The position numbers were made by a program, and so were the translations under genes. A stretch of 47,577 nucleotides of DNA from an uncultured bacterium. GTDB lineage: Bacteria; Bacillota; Clostridia; Lachnospirales; Lachnospiraceae. Location: positions 1 through 47,577 of the forward strand of contig CAJMNR010000031.1 of NCBI GenBank assembly GCA_905214875.1, in the 5' to 3' direction. A model generated the notes under the pieces. It did no database searches and was not told the origin of the DNA. It worked only from the letters and a program-made list of their open reading frames with translations. This document shows positions 24,431-33,328 of the stretch, one piece after another. Position 1 is the first letter of the stretch, and each line of letters begins with the position of its first letter.

Positions 24431-25627
24431 TTATTCGAAATCGGCAGAAACCGTGTCAATCTTGTTGACAAGAGTGGCAATTGCCTGATCTCCAGTTACG
24501 TTGCAGGCTGTACCGAAACTGTCCTGTGAAAAGTGAAGAGAGATAATAAGCTGTTGCATTGGTTCTGTAAAACCAAGTAAGGAAGAAATCAGACCAAGGG
24601 CTGCCATCACGCCGCCGCCTGGAACACCAGGAGCTGCGACCATTGTTACACCGAGCATAAAGATAAAAGGTGAAAATATGGAGATGGTTGGAGTCAGTCC
24701 ATTGGCAAGCATGATTCCCATAGCACCAATGACAAGGCAAATTGTATCTCCCGCAAGATGGATGGTTGCACCAAGAGGAATGACAAAGTCGGCGATATCA
24801 TCTTTGATTCCATTTTTCTTAGCACAGTCCAAGTTTACAGGGATTGTGGAAGCACTGGATTGTGTACCCAAAGCTGTAAAATAAGCAGGGAAGATTGTCT
24901 TAAGCTTCTTTAATTGATTTTCTTTTGTTACAAGGGAAGTAAATAAAAACTGAACTACGATATACCCCCATTGGAACACTAAAATGCAAAGATAAAGCTT
25001 TAAGAACATCTTAATCGTTGGGAAGAGTTCTCCCTCAGCAGCAATTTTACAAAACAGGCCGGCAATATGAATTGGGATTAAGGGAATAATCACCTTGTTC
25101 AAAGTGCGGCTGATGATTTCTTGTAAATCACGGATACATCCAAGTAATGTAGCCCCTTTGCTATTAGCCATTCCAAGTCCTAAAAGGAAAGCAAGGATTA
25201 AAGCAGTCATAACACCAAATACCGGGTCAGCAGTAATGGTAAAGAATGCTTCAAAGGAATTGGCAGCAATCGATGTGCTCTCAATTGGTTTAATTAAAGA
25301 GGGAAGGAATGCTTTACCTAAAGCAAAGGCCAAAAAGCCAGCGATAACAGTAGAAAGATAAGCAATTAGGAGTGTGATACCAAATAATTTGTTCGCTTTC
25401 TTTCCAAGGTCAGCTAATCCAACGGCTACAAACGAAACGATCAACAGTGGAATGATAAAGTTCAAAAATGTTGAGAAAAGCGAGGTGAATGTGGCAAATG
25501 CCCTGACAATTCCGTGAAAGGCAACGGTATCCTCAATATGTAACAGCTCTCCCAGAGAACCTATCAGAATACCGCTAAGAATTCCAAGTAGTAATTTTGT
25601 CAACAAACCAAGCTTTTTTTCTTTCAT
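24431..25627 (-). CDS. Dicarboxylate/amino acid:cation symporter (DAACS family)
   Basis: About 398 residues with eight or more membrane segments and re-entrant loops. The DAACS substrate region GTQSSASTIPVNLDCAK and the later block MVAAPGVPGGGVMAALGLIS are clear, as is the first-helix LLLGILSGILIGS. Family members take up glutamate, aspartate, serine/threonine or C4-dicarboxylates with Na+ or H+; the specificity is not readable here. I start at ATG 25627 (MKEKKLGLLTKLL), since GGAGG lies 8 nt upstream; a longer frame to 25666 lacks support. It is monocistronic. Confidence 0.93.
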   Translation of the reverse strand: MKEKKLGLLTKLLLGILSGILIGSLGELLHIEDTVAFHGIVRAFATFTSLFSTFLNFIIPLLIVSFVAVGLADLGKKANKLFGITLLIAYLSTVIAGFLAFALGKAFLPSLIKPIESTSIAANSFEAFFTITADPVFGVMTALILAFLLGLGMANSKGATLLGCIRDLQEIISRTLNKVIIPLIPIHIAGLFCKIAAEGELFPTIKMFLKLYLCILVFQWGYIVVQFLFTSLVTKENQLKKLKTIFPAYFTALGTQSSASTIPVNLDCAKKNGIKDDIADFVIPLGATIHLAGDTICLVIGAMGIMLANGLTPTISIFSPFIFMLGVTMVAAPGVPGGGVMAALGLISSLLGFTEPMQQLIISLHFSQDSFGTACNVTGDQAIATLVNKIDTVSADFE

Positions 25628-25768
25628 ATGTACTTCCTCCAAAGACAGTCCGTCATGTGCGGACATTAGTATTTATCACGTGGACATGTTGGTAAGGATA
25701 CCAAAATATGCTAGTAAAAGCAAAGGTAAATAGTGGTAAGAATGTAAAAAAAATCTTTTTTACTTGTA

Positions 25769-25791
25769 AAATTATTGACAAACGATAATTT
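25769..25791. promoter_or_regulatory. Operator copy 1 before the DUF2975/XRE operon
   Basis: AAATTATTG (25769-25777), 5 nt, CGATAATTT (25783-25791): a 9-bp dyad with one G-T mismatch. It overlaps the TTGACA -35 box. A nearly identical copy lies 42 bp downstream. Confidence 0.65.
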
Positions 25792-25803
25792 TTAGCATAT
25801 ATA
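25775..25803 (+). promoter_or_regulatory. Sigma-A promoter of the DUF2975/XRE operon
   Basis: A perfect TTGACA (25775-25780), a 17-nt spacer and TATATA (25798-25803) lie between, and partly inside, the two dyads. Confidence 0.8.
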
Positions 25804-25810
25804 TAATATA

Positions 25811-25833
25811 TAATTATTGTAAAACGATAATTT
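25811..25833. promoter_or_regulatory. Operator copy 2 before the DUF2975/XRE operon
   Basis: AATTATTG (25812-25819), 5 nt, CGATAATT (25825-25832). Identical to copy 1 over about 23 of 25 bases and in the same orientation, near the expected transcription start. The centres are 42 bp apart, about four helical turns. Confidence 0.65.
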
Positions 25834-25891
25834 TTAGGAGAGTTTTTGCGCAGACTATTCTATCAAACACTACAAGAAACGAGGTAAGGCA

Positions 25892-26857
25892 GTGGGAAAG
25901 AAAAATAGAAGCCTAATGATTTTGTTAGATGCCATATTGTTTGCGACGATTACATTTTTCATGTATCAATTTGCAGGAATGGCGAAAGCATGGGAGTTAT
26001 TAGTCTTGCCATTTGATCTGGCAGGAAGAGGATTACGACAATTGTCGCTTTCATCAGGGATAGGTAATGTGATTGCAATCGTTTTGTATCTTGTAATTTC
26101 ATTAATTCCAATCGGATATTACATATGGATGAAAATTAAAAAACGTCAAGGAAGAATCGTGGATGTATTACTGTTTGTGATGAGTGGATATTTATTGTTT
26201 GCACTTTATTATTTTGTAAATCCTCAACATATAGAAGCATTGTTCTATTTAGAAATCAGTACGAAAGATAAACTTTTAGTAGGCAAGTTTGTCCTTAGCA
26301 TGTTATTTTATGCATTGCTATTTGCTTATGTTGTAATTCGATGGATGGATAAAATCAAGGAAGATACGGATTATAAACAGGACCTACAAAGAAATGTAAA
26401 GGCAGTATTGTTATGTGTAGTCTATGGATATACTGCTGCCATTGCAACCGAAGTAATGGTTACAGTACTTGATTTGATTAAGAACAGACAAAATGGATTG
26501 CTTGGCTTTAACCTTGCAAAAGAAGCAGGAGAACTACTTCCTCAAATAGTTGTGATTGTGGTCCTTGTAAAGGCAGTGCAGTTATTTGAACAATTAGAAA
26601 TTACACGTTATAGTCATTTGACAGTAAAAAGGGCAAAAGAGCTATCCAAGTACAGTAGGATATCGGTTTATATATCCATTACAAGCTGCATTTTTGTAAA
26701 TGTACTTCAACTATTGTTTGCAAAGAACTTAATGAATGTAAACTTTGTCGTTACATTTCCAATCTTGCAGGTAATAACAGCATTGGGATCTATGTTGCTT
26801 GCAAATTATTTTAAAGATACTATTGAGCTTTATGAAGAAAACCAATCAATCATTTAG
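25892..26857 (+). CDS. DUF2975-like multi-pass membrane protein
   Basis: 321 residues with about eight membrane segments. The C-terminal part (AKELSKYSRISVYISITSC followed by two helices, ending in YEENQSII) resembles the end of DUF2975 proteins, which are usually about half as long. The N-terminal half is an additional set of helices I cannot assign. Family known: DUF2975 genes are typically followed by a small YozG-type XRE regulator, exactly as here (15 nt downstream). The start is GTG with GAGGTAAGG upstream. A membrane partner controlling the regulator is inference. Confidence 0.65.
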   Translation: MGKKNRSLMILLDAILFATITFFMYQFAGMAKAWELLVLPFDLAGRGLRQLSLSSGIGNVIAIVLYLVISLIPIGYYIWMKIKKRQGRIVDVLLFVMSGYLLFALYYFVNPQHIEALFYLEISTKDKLLVGKFVLSMLFYALLFAYVVIRWMDKIKEDTDYKQDLQRNVKAVLLCVVYGYTAAIATEVMVTVLDLIKNRQNGLLGFNLAKEAGELLPQIVVIVVLVKAVQLFEQLEITRYSHLTVKRAKELSKYSRISVYISITSCIFVNVLQLLFAKNLMNVNFVVTFPILQVITALGSMLLANYFKDTIELYEENQSII

Positions 26858-26872
26858 CTAAAGGAGTTGCTT

Positions 26873-27091
26873 ATGGCGATACGCGTTTATTTGGATGAGG
26901 TGCTAAAGCGTAAGAAAATGACCTCGAAGGAATTATGCAAGTTGGTCGGAATAACCGAGGCGAATTTATCAATCTTACGAAGTGGGAAAGCGAAAGGCGT
27001 TCGTTTCCAAACGCTCAATAAGATTTGTTATCATTTGGACTGCGAAGTGGGAGAAATATTAAAATTTGATGGTGAGTTGGAGGAAGAATAG
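26873..27091 (+). CDS. YozG-like XRE-family small DNA-binding regulator
   Basis: 72 residues, almost entirely one Cro/C1-type helix-turn-helix: MAIRVYLDEVLKRKKMTSK, then ELCKLVGITEANLSILRSGK as the HTH and FQTLNKICYHLDCEVGEIL. AAGGAG lies 6 nt before ATG 26873. It probably binds the twin dyads upstream of the operon (inference). Its stop lies one base before the following lipoprotein ATG, so the two are translationally coupled. Confidence 0.92.
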   Translation: MAIRVYLDEVLKRKKMTSKELCKLVGITEANLSILRSGKAKGVRFQTLNKICYHLDCEVGEILKFDGELEEE

Positions 27092-27092
27092 C

Positions 27093-28040
27093 ATGGGTAG
27101 AAAAAGAAATTTCATTACGTTAATTATACTAACTGTTACAATGATTATTAGCATGACAGGATGTCAGTTGGCGGAAACAAAGACGGATACGAATCCAACA
27201 GTGACAGCAGAGGAACCAAAAGAGAAAAAAGAAGGGGAAGATATTTTTTGTGGCTTGTTTGCAGCCTATGGAGAATATAATGAGTTGCTAGAAGATAAAA
27301 TCTATGCAACAAAAGAAGGAACGAACTACAAATTTAATGGATTGAATGGTTCGTATATGGCGATATATGAAGTGAAGAAAGAAAAGTCAGAAGATAATTA
27401 TATGGCTTCCGCAACATCAAGTAATCTTTCTGATAGAAAGACTAACATTGGTGGAAATGAGGAGGGAACCAATACTAATGCAGAAATAACGGCTACCCAG
27501 AAAGTCGTTTTTAACAATAATGTGCAGTATTTGAGAGCGTATCCAATCTACATGGATGCCGAGAATCAAATGTAGATATTAAATGAACCTGAAGCTGCAG
27601 AGGCAGATACTAATATAAGCGGATCACTATCTCAGACATTAAGCGAAAAATGTACAGTTACAGAGGATGGAAAGTCAAGGACTTATAGTACAACGGCAAC
27701 GATTACGGTGAAAGCAGTAGATGAACTTAAGTATGTGGTTGTAAAAGAAATGAGTGTGAATGATGTGCTAGTTGCTAGCTCTAGTTTTAACAAGAGTGCA
27801 TTCAAACCATGTAAAGACGAAGAAGGCATGGATGACTACACCGATGCAACACTAAAGCTGAAAAAGAATACGGACTATCTTCTTGTGGAAGACCATGTAG
27901 TGACTGCTGATAAGAAAGAGAAAACTGTTCGAAGAATCGTTAACATAGATGAGGAAGACGCGGAAAACAATTATATAATCTGTGATTTTGCGGAAGATAA
28001 TGGACTTGTATTTGAACGTAGGATTCATTTTGAAAGATAG
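27093..28040 (+). pseudogene. Lipoprotein gene interrupted by one in-frame amber (TAG) codon
   Basis: From ATG 27093 (GGAGGAAG upstream) the frame encodes a lipoprotein signal (MGRKRNFITLIILTV, lipobox SMTGC, Cys about residue 24) and a hydrophilic domain up to TAG 27573-27575, about 160 residues. The same frame stays open after the TAG with no further stop until 28040, giving another 154 codons of similar composition (for example DELKYVVVKEMSVNDVLVAS and NYIICDFAEDNGLVFERRIHF). The simplest reading is one lipoprotein of about 316 residues cut by a single nonsense change; sequencing error or read-through are alternatives. The family is not recognised. It is third in the DUF2975/XRE operon. 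Confidence 0.8.
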
Positions 28041-28052
28041 AAAAACAAAGTG

Positions 28053-28104
28053 GTGATAATCTGAAAAAAGTAGTGGATAGAATTCAGATTATCACTATTT
28101 TTTT
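28053..28104 (+). terminator. Terminator of the DUF2975/XRE/lipoprotein operon
   Basis: A perfect 13-bp stem (GTGATAATCTGAA / TTCAGATTATCAC, 28053-28065 with 28083-28095), a 17-nt loop and TATTTTTTT. Confidence 0.9.
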
Positions 28105-28145
28105 GTGGAAAAATAAGGTATTATAGTAATAAAAAAAGAGATAAA

Positions 28146-28475
28146 GTGGTAGTCGTATTTGTGATGAATAGGGGGGAGAAGGCTGTAATTGGGGTACTGC
28201 GATATAACTTATTTTGGGACAACACTCCATTTTGTACCATGCTTTTTGTAAAAGAGGAGTTTCAGAACAAAGGATATGGAAGAAAACTCATGGAATTTTG
28301 GGAAAAGGACATGAAAGCATTGGGGTATGGAATGATTATGACGTCTACTCAGGTAGATGAAGATGCACAGCATTTTTATAGAAAATTAGGGTATAAAGAT
28401 AGTGGAGGACTGCTCATTGATATTGTGGGGGATGAGCAGCCGATGGAACTATTTTTTATAAAATCACTTAGCTAA
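28146..28475 (+). CDS. Short (possibly N-terminally truncated) GNAT acetyltransferase
   Basis: 109 residues containing the core of a GNAT fold: a strand VIGVLRYNLFWDNTPF, the acetyl-CoA loop QNKGYGRKLM, then MIMTSTQVDEDAQHFYRKLG. Normal members of this type are about 140-150 residues and start with a further helix-strand unit of about 40 residues; here only some ten residues precede the first strand. The frame upstream is open but A-rich and runs into the preceding terminator, so the missing part is not simply in another start. The GTG start has a weak ribosome site. Probably a decayed or trimmed enzyme; substrate unknown. Confidence 0.65.
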   Translation: MVVVFVMNRGEKAVIGVLRYNLFWDNTPFCTMLFVKEEFQNKGYGRKLMEFWEKDMKALGYGMIMTSTQVDEDAQHFYRKLGYKDSGGLLIDIVGDEQPMELFFIKSLS

Positions 28476-28561
28476 ATGCTAGGCTATAAGAATAAGAAAT
28501 ATCACACGATTAGAAAGGAGAAGGTGGCAGAGAGTAAATTATCTGCGGCTAAAGAGAAGGT

Positions 28562-30079
28562 ATGAAATACAAAAATCCGATTATTAAGGGAATGCATCCC
28601 GACCCAAGCATATGCAGAGTGGGGGAAGATTATTATTTAGTAAATAGTTCATTTGAATATTTTCCGGGCATTCCGATTTTTCATAGTAAAGATTTAATCC
28701 ATTGGGAGCAGATTGGGCACTGCATAACAAGAAACAGCCAGTTAAAGCTTGTAAAAGGGTTTCCAAACTGTACCGGAATCTATGCGCCAACGATTCGTTA
28801 TAGCAATGGAGTCTTTTACGTAGTTACGACAAATGTTGCTTATGGAAGAGAAGATGAAGGAAATTTCTTTATTTGGACAAAGGACCCATATGGCGAGTGG
28901 TCGGACCCTATCTTTTTAGATATGCCTGGAATCGATCCTTCCTTATTCTTTGATGAGGACGGAAAAGTTTATTATATGGGGACCTATGGAGAAATTTATT
29001 TATGTGAGATTGACATACATAGCGGAAAAGCAATTGGGGAAAGAAAGAATATCTGGAGGGGCACAGGCGGAAATGATCCTGAAGGACCACATATTTATCA
29101 TATCAATGACTGGTATTACTTATTTATTTCAGAAGGTGGTACCGAGTTCGGTCATATGCTTACGACGGCAAGAAGCAAGAATATATGGGGGCCATATGAA
29201 CCTTGTCCAAACAATCCAGTGTTGACAAATAGAAGCACCTCACGTCCTATCAAGTCAGTAGGACATGCTGATCTTGTTAAAGACCAGAGAGGAAAATGGT
29301 GGGCAGTATGTCTTGGCGTCCGTTCCATCGGGTATCCATTTAAACATAATCTGGGCCGAGAGACCATGCTTGTAAAAGTGGAGTGGACAAAGGAAGGCTG
29401 GCCAATCATAGGAAATAATGGCTTCGTGGATGTGGAGATGGAAGCAGACTGTCTACCAGAAGTGTTAGTGGAAAAGAAGCCTGCAAGGGATTGTTTTTTA
29501 TCTCCTGAGTTAGACTATGTATGGAATTACCTTTACAATCCGATAGATGGTCTAGTAAAATTAGAGCAAAAGCAAGGCGGAGTTCTGCTGTATGGAAATG
29601 AACATGGCCTGTCGGAGAAAGAATCGTTAGCTTGGCTTGGAAGACGTCAGGAAGAGCATGTCTGTACCGTACGCACAAAGCTTCGCTTTGATCCAAAGAA
29701 AGACAAGGAAGAGGCCGGTCTCACAATCTATATGAACAACGTCCATCATTATGAGGCGGCACTTAGTAAGGTTGATGGGAAAATCGTGATTCTATTACGA
29801 AGAACCATCGGCTCCTTATATAAGATTGAGCAAATGATCCCATACGAAAAAGAAGAGGTAATTCTAGAGCTTATAGCAAATGAAGAGTTTTACACGTTTG
29901 GATACGGTGAAACAGAAGAAAGCATAAAAGTACTTGGACAAGGAGAAACCGCATATCTTACAACGGAAGTAGGAGGAAAATTCACAGGAAACTATATTGC
30001 CATGTATGCAACCGGCAATGGAAGCCCATGTGAGACTCCAGCGCATTTTTCCTGGTTTGAGCTAAGAAATAAGGAGTAA
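28562..30079 (+). CDS. GH43 family glycoside hydrolase (beta-xylosidase/arabinofuranosidase type)
   Basis: 505 residues. A five-bladed propeller (about 1-290) begins NPIIKGMHPDPSICRVGEDY, with the catalytic base Asp in HPDPS, the pKa-modulating Asp in GIDPSLFFD and the acid Glu in DPEGPHIY. A C-terminal beta-sandwich (about 300-505), typical of GH43 xylosidases, follows. No signal peptide, so it acts inside the cell on imported xylo- or arabino-oligosaccharides. The ATG overlaps the stop of a possible 13-codon leader frame (TATGA); a conventional ribosome site near the ATG is weak. The Smr gene starts 2 nt after its stop. Confidence 0.93.
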   Translation: MKYKNPIIKGMHPDPSICRVGEDYYLVNSSFEYFPGIPIFHSKDLIHWEQIGHCITRNSQLKLVKGFPNCTGIYAPTIRYSNGVFYVVTTNVAYGREDEGNFFIWTKDPYGEWSDPIFLDMPGIDPSLFFDEDGKVYYMGTYGEIYLCEIDIHSGKAIGERKNIWRGTGGNDPEGPHIYHINDWYYLFISEGGTEFGHMLTTARSKNIWGPYEPCPNNPVLTNRSTSRPIKSVGHADLVKDQRGKWWAVCLGVRSIGYPFKHNLGRETMLVKVEWTKEGWPIIGNNGFVDVEMEADCLPEVLVEKKPARDCFLSPELDYVWNYLYNPIDGLVKLEQKQGGVLLYGNEHGLSEKESLAWLGRRQEEHVCTVRTKLRFDPKKDKEEAGLTIYMNNVHHYEAALSKVDGKIVILLRRTIGSLYKIEQMIPYEKEEVILELIANEEFYTFGYGETEESIKVLGQGETAYLTTEVGGKFTGNYIAMYATGNGSPCETPAHFSWFELRNKE

Positions 30080-30081
30080 TC

Positions 30082-30333
30082 ATGAAAAATACAAATGTGG
30101 TAGAAATTGATGTACACAATATGACATGGATTCAGGCGAAGGCATGTATCGACAGCAAAGTAAATAAGGCAAAAAAAGATGTGTATGTCGTACGCGTCAT
30201 CCATGGATATAACAATGGAACAGCACTTCGCGACAAGGTAAGAAAAGAATACCGAAAGAACGCCAAAGTAAAAAGCGTAGAGCTATCACTAAATCAGGGA
30301 ATCACCGATTTACGATTACGGGATTTATTCTAA
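30082..30333 (+). CDS. Stand-alone Smr-domain protein
   Basis: 83 residues. The Smr signature is visible: EIDVHNMTWIQAKACID (the D-H-x-x-x-x-x-A element), VYVVRVIHGYNNGTALRD (HGxxxGxLR-like) and the final NQGITDLRLRDLF. Smr domains bind or nick nucleic acids and are known as MutS2 C-terminal domains and as free-standing forms with roles in ribosome-collision response. No MutS part is present. It is translated from AAGGAG that overlaps the GH43 end, and the pair share a terminator. Confidence 0.85.
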   Translation: MKNTNVVEIDVHNMTWIQAKACIDSKVNKAKKDVYVVRVIHGYNNGTALRDKVRKEYRKNAKVKSVELSLNQGITDLRLRDLF

Positions 30334-30358
30334 TAAAAAAGAAAAAGGCTGCCGCGAT

Positions 30359-30395
30359 AACGAGAAGAAACACGCAGAGCGTGTTTCTTCTCGTT
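30359..30395. terminator. Bidirectional terminator between smr and the debranching-enzyme gene
   Basis: A perfect 17-bp stem (AACGAGAAGAAACACGC, 30359-30375, with its complement 30379-30395) and a 3-nt loop. T-rich tracts lie on both outer sides, and both flanking genes end within 26 nt. Confidence 0.85.
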
Positions 30396-32386
30396 TATTT
30401 TTCATTGCAAAGGATGTCTTCTACATAAGCTCGAAGGATTTCACCAACGCTCCATGCCTGCGCATAGCAGCCACGGGAAAGATGTGGTTCATCACCGTCG
30501 AAGATTTCTGCAATCTGACCGATGCAGCCATCCATTAGATGGTCGCTTAGCGGTTCTATTAACTTTCTTGCAAATGCAATGCTTTCCGGACTCTTATGAT
30601 GCACTTTTACATAGGCCGTGACAAGGGCTCCTAAAGGAAATGCCCAGGCAGTTCCTTGGTGGTAGGCAGCATCCCGGTCACTTAGTTTTCCCTTATAGAT
30701 TCCTTTATACTCAGGGTCGGATGGAGCGAGAGAACGAAGTCCATAGGTAGCGTAAAGATGCGTCAGTACGGTTTCCACTACCATGGCTGCTTTATTCTCA
30801 TCCAACATAGTATAAGGGAGGGAAACAGCATAGATTTGGTTTGGACGTATTTTAGCATCGCATTCATTCTGGTCAACGACATCGTAGAGGCAGTTCAAGT
30901 CTTCATTCCAGAATTGTTTGTTGAAGGAAGTTTTGACCTGTCTAGCAAGTTCTTCATATTCCTCGTATGGCTCTAAAAACCATTTAGATAAAGACACCAT
31001 GACCTTTAAGGCATTGTACCAAAGGGCATTGATTTCTACTGGCTTTCCATGTCTTGGAGTCATAACGACATCATCAACACGCACGTCCATCCAAGTTACC
31101 TGGTCAAGCCCGCTTCCTGCATGAATCAGCCCATCCGTATCCATGTAGATTGAAAATAAAGTTCCGCTCTTGTAGGCATCAATGATTTCTTTTAATTTTG
31201 GATAAATTTCTGTATGAATAAAGGCGGCCTCTTTCTCGGAATCATGATAGGTCAGATATTGGTGGACAGAATAAAAATACCAAAGAGAGGCATCCACGGT
31301 ATTATAAAGAGGTTCTTGTCCTTGGTCAGGAAACATATTTGGGACAAGGCCATCTTTTATGTAAGTAGCAAAGGTGCGAAGGATTCCTTTGGCATCCTCG
31401 AACCGTTTTGTAATGAGCGTAAGCCCCTGCATTGCAATCATGGTGTCACGGCCCCAGTCAGTAAACCATGGAAGGCCGGCAAGAATCGTCTTATAACCGG
31501 TAGAGGCGCGGGAGACGATGAACTGGTCGGCAGCAAGAACCAAATCAGAGGAAAAGGAATCAGACAGGCCAGCCTTGCGGATAAGCTTAATTTGACGTTC
31601 CCTCTCTTTTGCAATGGTGATGCGGGCATTTTCTTCAAAGGAATCCTCGATTGTTGCGATAATGGAAATCTGTTTTCTTTCATAAGGGGCGATGGAAACG
31701 TTAATGCAATAGGGAGTATAGTTTACATCGAGGCCGGTATTGCCTGTATCAAGTTCTGTCTGCAATACAAGTGGGGCATCATAAAGCTGTTTATTTTTTG
31801 TAATCACGCCTTCGCTTGTAAATAAACGCAAGGTAAGGTCTTTGTTTTGTTCTGGATGTAAGGTAATTGTCTGATTAGAGATAGAAGATTGAAACTGTAG
31901 ATCAGATTGTGTGCTTGCTCCGCCGTGTTCTCTGTAATTAAAGAGAGGAACAAGGGAAAGGGTAGTCTCTTTTCCTTGGGTTTCGACTTCATAGCTGATT
32001 GCCACAGTATTTCGTTCCCGTTCAAAACAAATGGTCTTTTTTAGAAATACACCTTCCACATAATACTTAAATTCCGGCATGCCATCGTAGATAAATCGCT
32101 GCAGATAGCGCTGGCCTTCTTCGTTTTTATCATTCAGGCGCTGGTTGGTAAGAAGGGAGTAGGTATGCTCTGAAATAGTAAGGGTTTCATTTATTTTAGA
32201 CAGGAGAAGATAACGGTTTACAGGGGAATGTAAGCTTGCAATCAAAAGTCCGTGGTGCTTTCTTGTGTTAGCACCGATGATGGAGCTTCCGGCATAACTT
32301 CCTAGACCGTTGGTAATACACCATTCTCTTGTGATTCCTTCTTGGAATGACTTGTAATAGCTTTTGCCAAGTACTTTTTGACTCAT
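30395..32386 (-). CDS. Glycogen debranching enzyme (amylo-alpha-1,6-glucosidase family)
   Basis: 663 residues. The N-terminal bacterial GDE domain (about 1-280) starts with REWCITNGLGSYAGSS and NTRKHHGLLI; the C-terminal (alpha/alpha)6 barrel (about 290-655) contains LAGLPWFTDWGRDTMIAMQGL-type residues (PWFTDWGRDTM), LDQVTWMDVRVDD and YHQGTAWAFPLGAL. It should remove alpha-1,6 branches from glycogen or related glucans in the cytosol. TAGGAGGATA precedes the ATG. A lone -10 TATAAT (32422-32417, minus strand) is present upstream but with no good -35. No other glycogen genes are nearby. Confidence 0.92.
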   Translation of the reverse strand: MSQKVLGKSYYKSFQEGITREWCITNGLGSYAGSSIIGANTRKHHGLLIASLHSPVNRYLLLSKINETLTISEHTYSLLTNQRLNDKNEEGQRYLQRFIYDGMPEFKYYVEGVFLKKTICFERERNTVAISYEVETQGKETTLSLVPLFNYREHGGASTQSDLQFQSSISNQTITLHPEQNKDLTLRLFTSEGVITKNKQLYDAPLVLQTELDTGNTGLDVNYTPYCINVSIAPYERKQISIIATIEDSFEENARITIAKERERQIKLIRKAGLSDSFSSDLVLAADQFIVSRASTGYKTILAGLPWFTDWGRDTMIAMQGLTLITKRFEDAKGILRTFATYIKDGLVPNMFPDQGQEPLYNTVDASLWYFYSVHQYLTYHDSEKEAAFIHTEIYPKLKEIIDAYKSGTLFSIYMDTDGLIHAGSGLDQVTWMDVRVDDVVMTPRHGKPVEINALWYNALKVMVSLSKWFLEPYEEYEELARQVKTSFNKQFWNEDLNCLYDVVDQNECDAKIRPNQIYAVSLPYTMLDENKAAMVVETVLTHLYATYGLRSLAPSDPEYKGIYKGKLSDRDAAYHQGTAWAFPLGALVTAYVKVHHKSPESIAFARKLIEPLSDHLMDGCIGQIAEIFDGDEPHLSRGCYAQAWSVGEILRAYVEDILCNEK

Positions 32387-32626
32387 GGATATCCTCCTAA
32401 CATGCTTTTTATATTAATTATACCGATAGACAGGGCAGAAAAAAAGAAAGAGAAGTAAGAGATTATAAGGTTTTATATCAAATATATTAGAAGTTATAGT
32501 CATAAATGTTGGTGAAAGAAAAAAGGCGAGAATGTGTAAAGCTATTCTTGCACTTGTGAAGGAAATGAGCAGAAGTTAGAATGTAAATATAAAGAAAAAA
32601 GAAACAGTTTTAGGGAGGATAATAAA

Positions 32627-33302
32627 ATGGAAGATTTAGATGAACAATTAATAAATTGGGCAATTCAAAAAATAAAAACTGAGTATAAAGAGGATGTGGC
32701 ATTGTTAATAGGTCAGGAAGGCAGCAGAAGCAATTATGATGTATTTATCCAATGCCATTGCAACGTATAATGGAACGTATCTAAATGGACGATTCGGTGA
32801 CCAGCAATTTATAAAAGAGGTCATTGGAATGAACGAGTATCCAGAAGGATATGAGGAAAAATGCAGTACCATTATGGAAGCGGAAGAAGTAAATGCAGTC
32901 AAAGAGGAAACATACAAGCTTCTAACAGCAGTCCGTAACTTTTTTAAGGAAAGAACGGTTCGTAAGGCAGTGGCACGGAATTATAATTATGGAGATCTGG
33001 CAGGCTGGTATTATGAGATGCAGTATTCCTTTCGAAGACTTTTCTATTATGTGGAAGCCGGCGATATAGGAAGTTGTTATGAACTGGCAGGGTATATACA
33101 GACAGAGTTAGACATTGTAAAAGTCGAATTTGGCTTAGAGACCATGGATCTCATGGGAGAATTTCATGTACATAATTTAAAGCTGCTTTCTAAGAAGGCA
33201 GAGGAGATTAGAAACTATATTATTTCGGTAATAAAGACCCAAGGAGTCAAGCTGAAAGTATATACAGGGCTTAATGAATTTTTTAAAGCTCAGGAAGAAT
33301 AA
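32627..33302 (+). pseudogene. Broken nucleotidyltransferase-like gene (N-terminus and C-terminal helical domain in different frames)
   Basis: A well-formed start (AGGGAGG, ATG 32627) gives MEDLDEQLINWAIQKIKTEY and EDVALLIG, which looks like the beginning of a nucleotidyltransferase-type protein, but the frame stops at 32768-32770 after 47 codons. The remaining part is open in another frame from about 32712 to 33302 (RKAAEAIMMYLSNAIATYNG onward, about 190 residues, all-helical, ending YTGLNEFFKAQEE). The expected catalytic core between them is missing, so an internal deletion plus frame change is the best explanation. The C-terminal half resembles the helical part of a Lachnospiraceae nucleotidyltransferase-domain family; this recognition is from memory and moderate. 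Confidence 0.6.
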
Positions 33303-33328
33303 CGACAAGGTTAAGTAGGTGATAGGGT

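Noticed and set aside
25744..25763. GTAAAAAA-AATC-TTTTTTAC inverted repeat upstream of the twin operators
   Set aside because: It is only A/T tract symmetry in very AT-rich DNA; no functional sign.
28524..28564. 13-codon GTG leader frame whose stop overlaps the GH43 start
   Set aside because: AAAGGAG is only 3 nt from the GTG, too close for normal initiation; kept as a remark in the GH43 entry.
31214..31825. 203-codon plus-strand frame opposite the debranching enzyme
   Set aside because: It is antisense to conserved catalytic motifs of the real gene and shows no ribosome site; its length follows from the codon use of the opposite strand.
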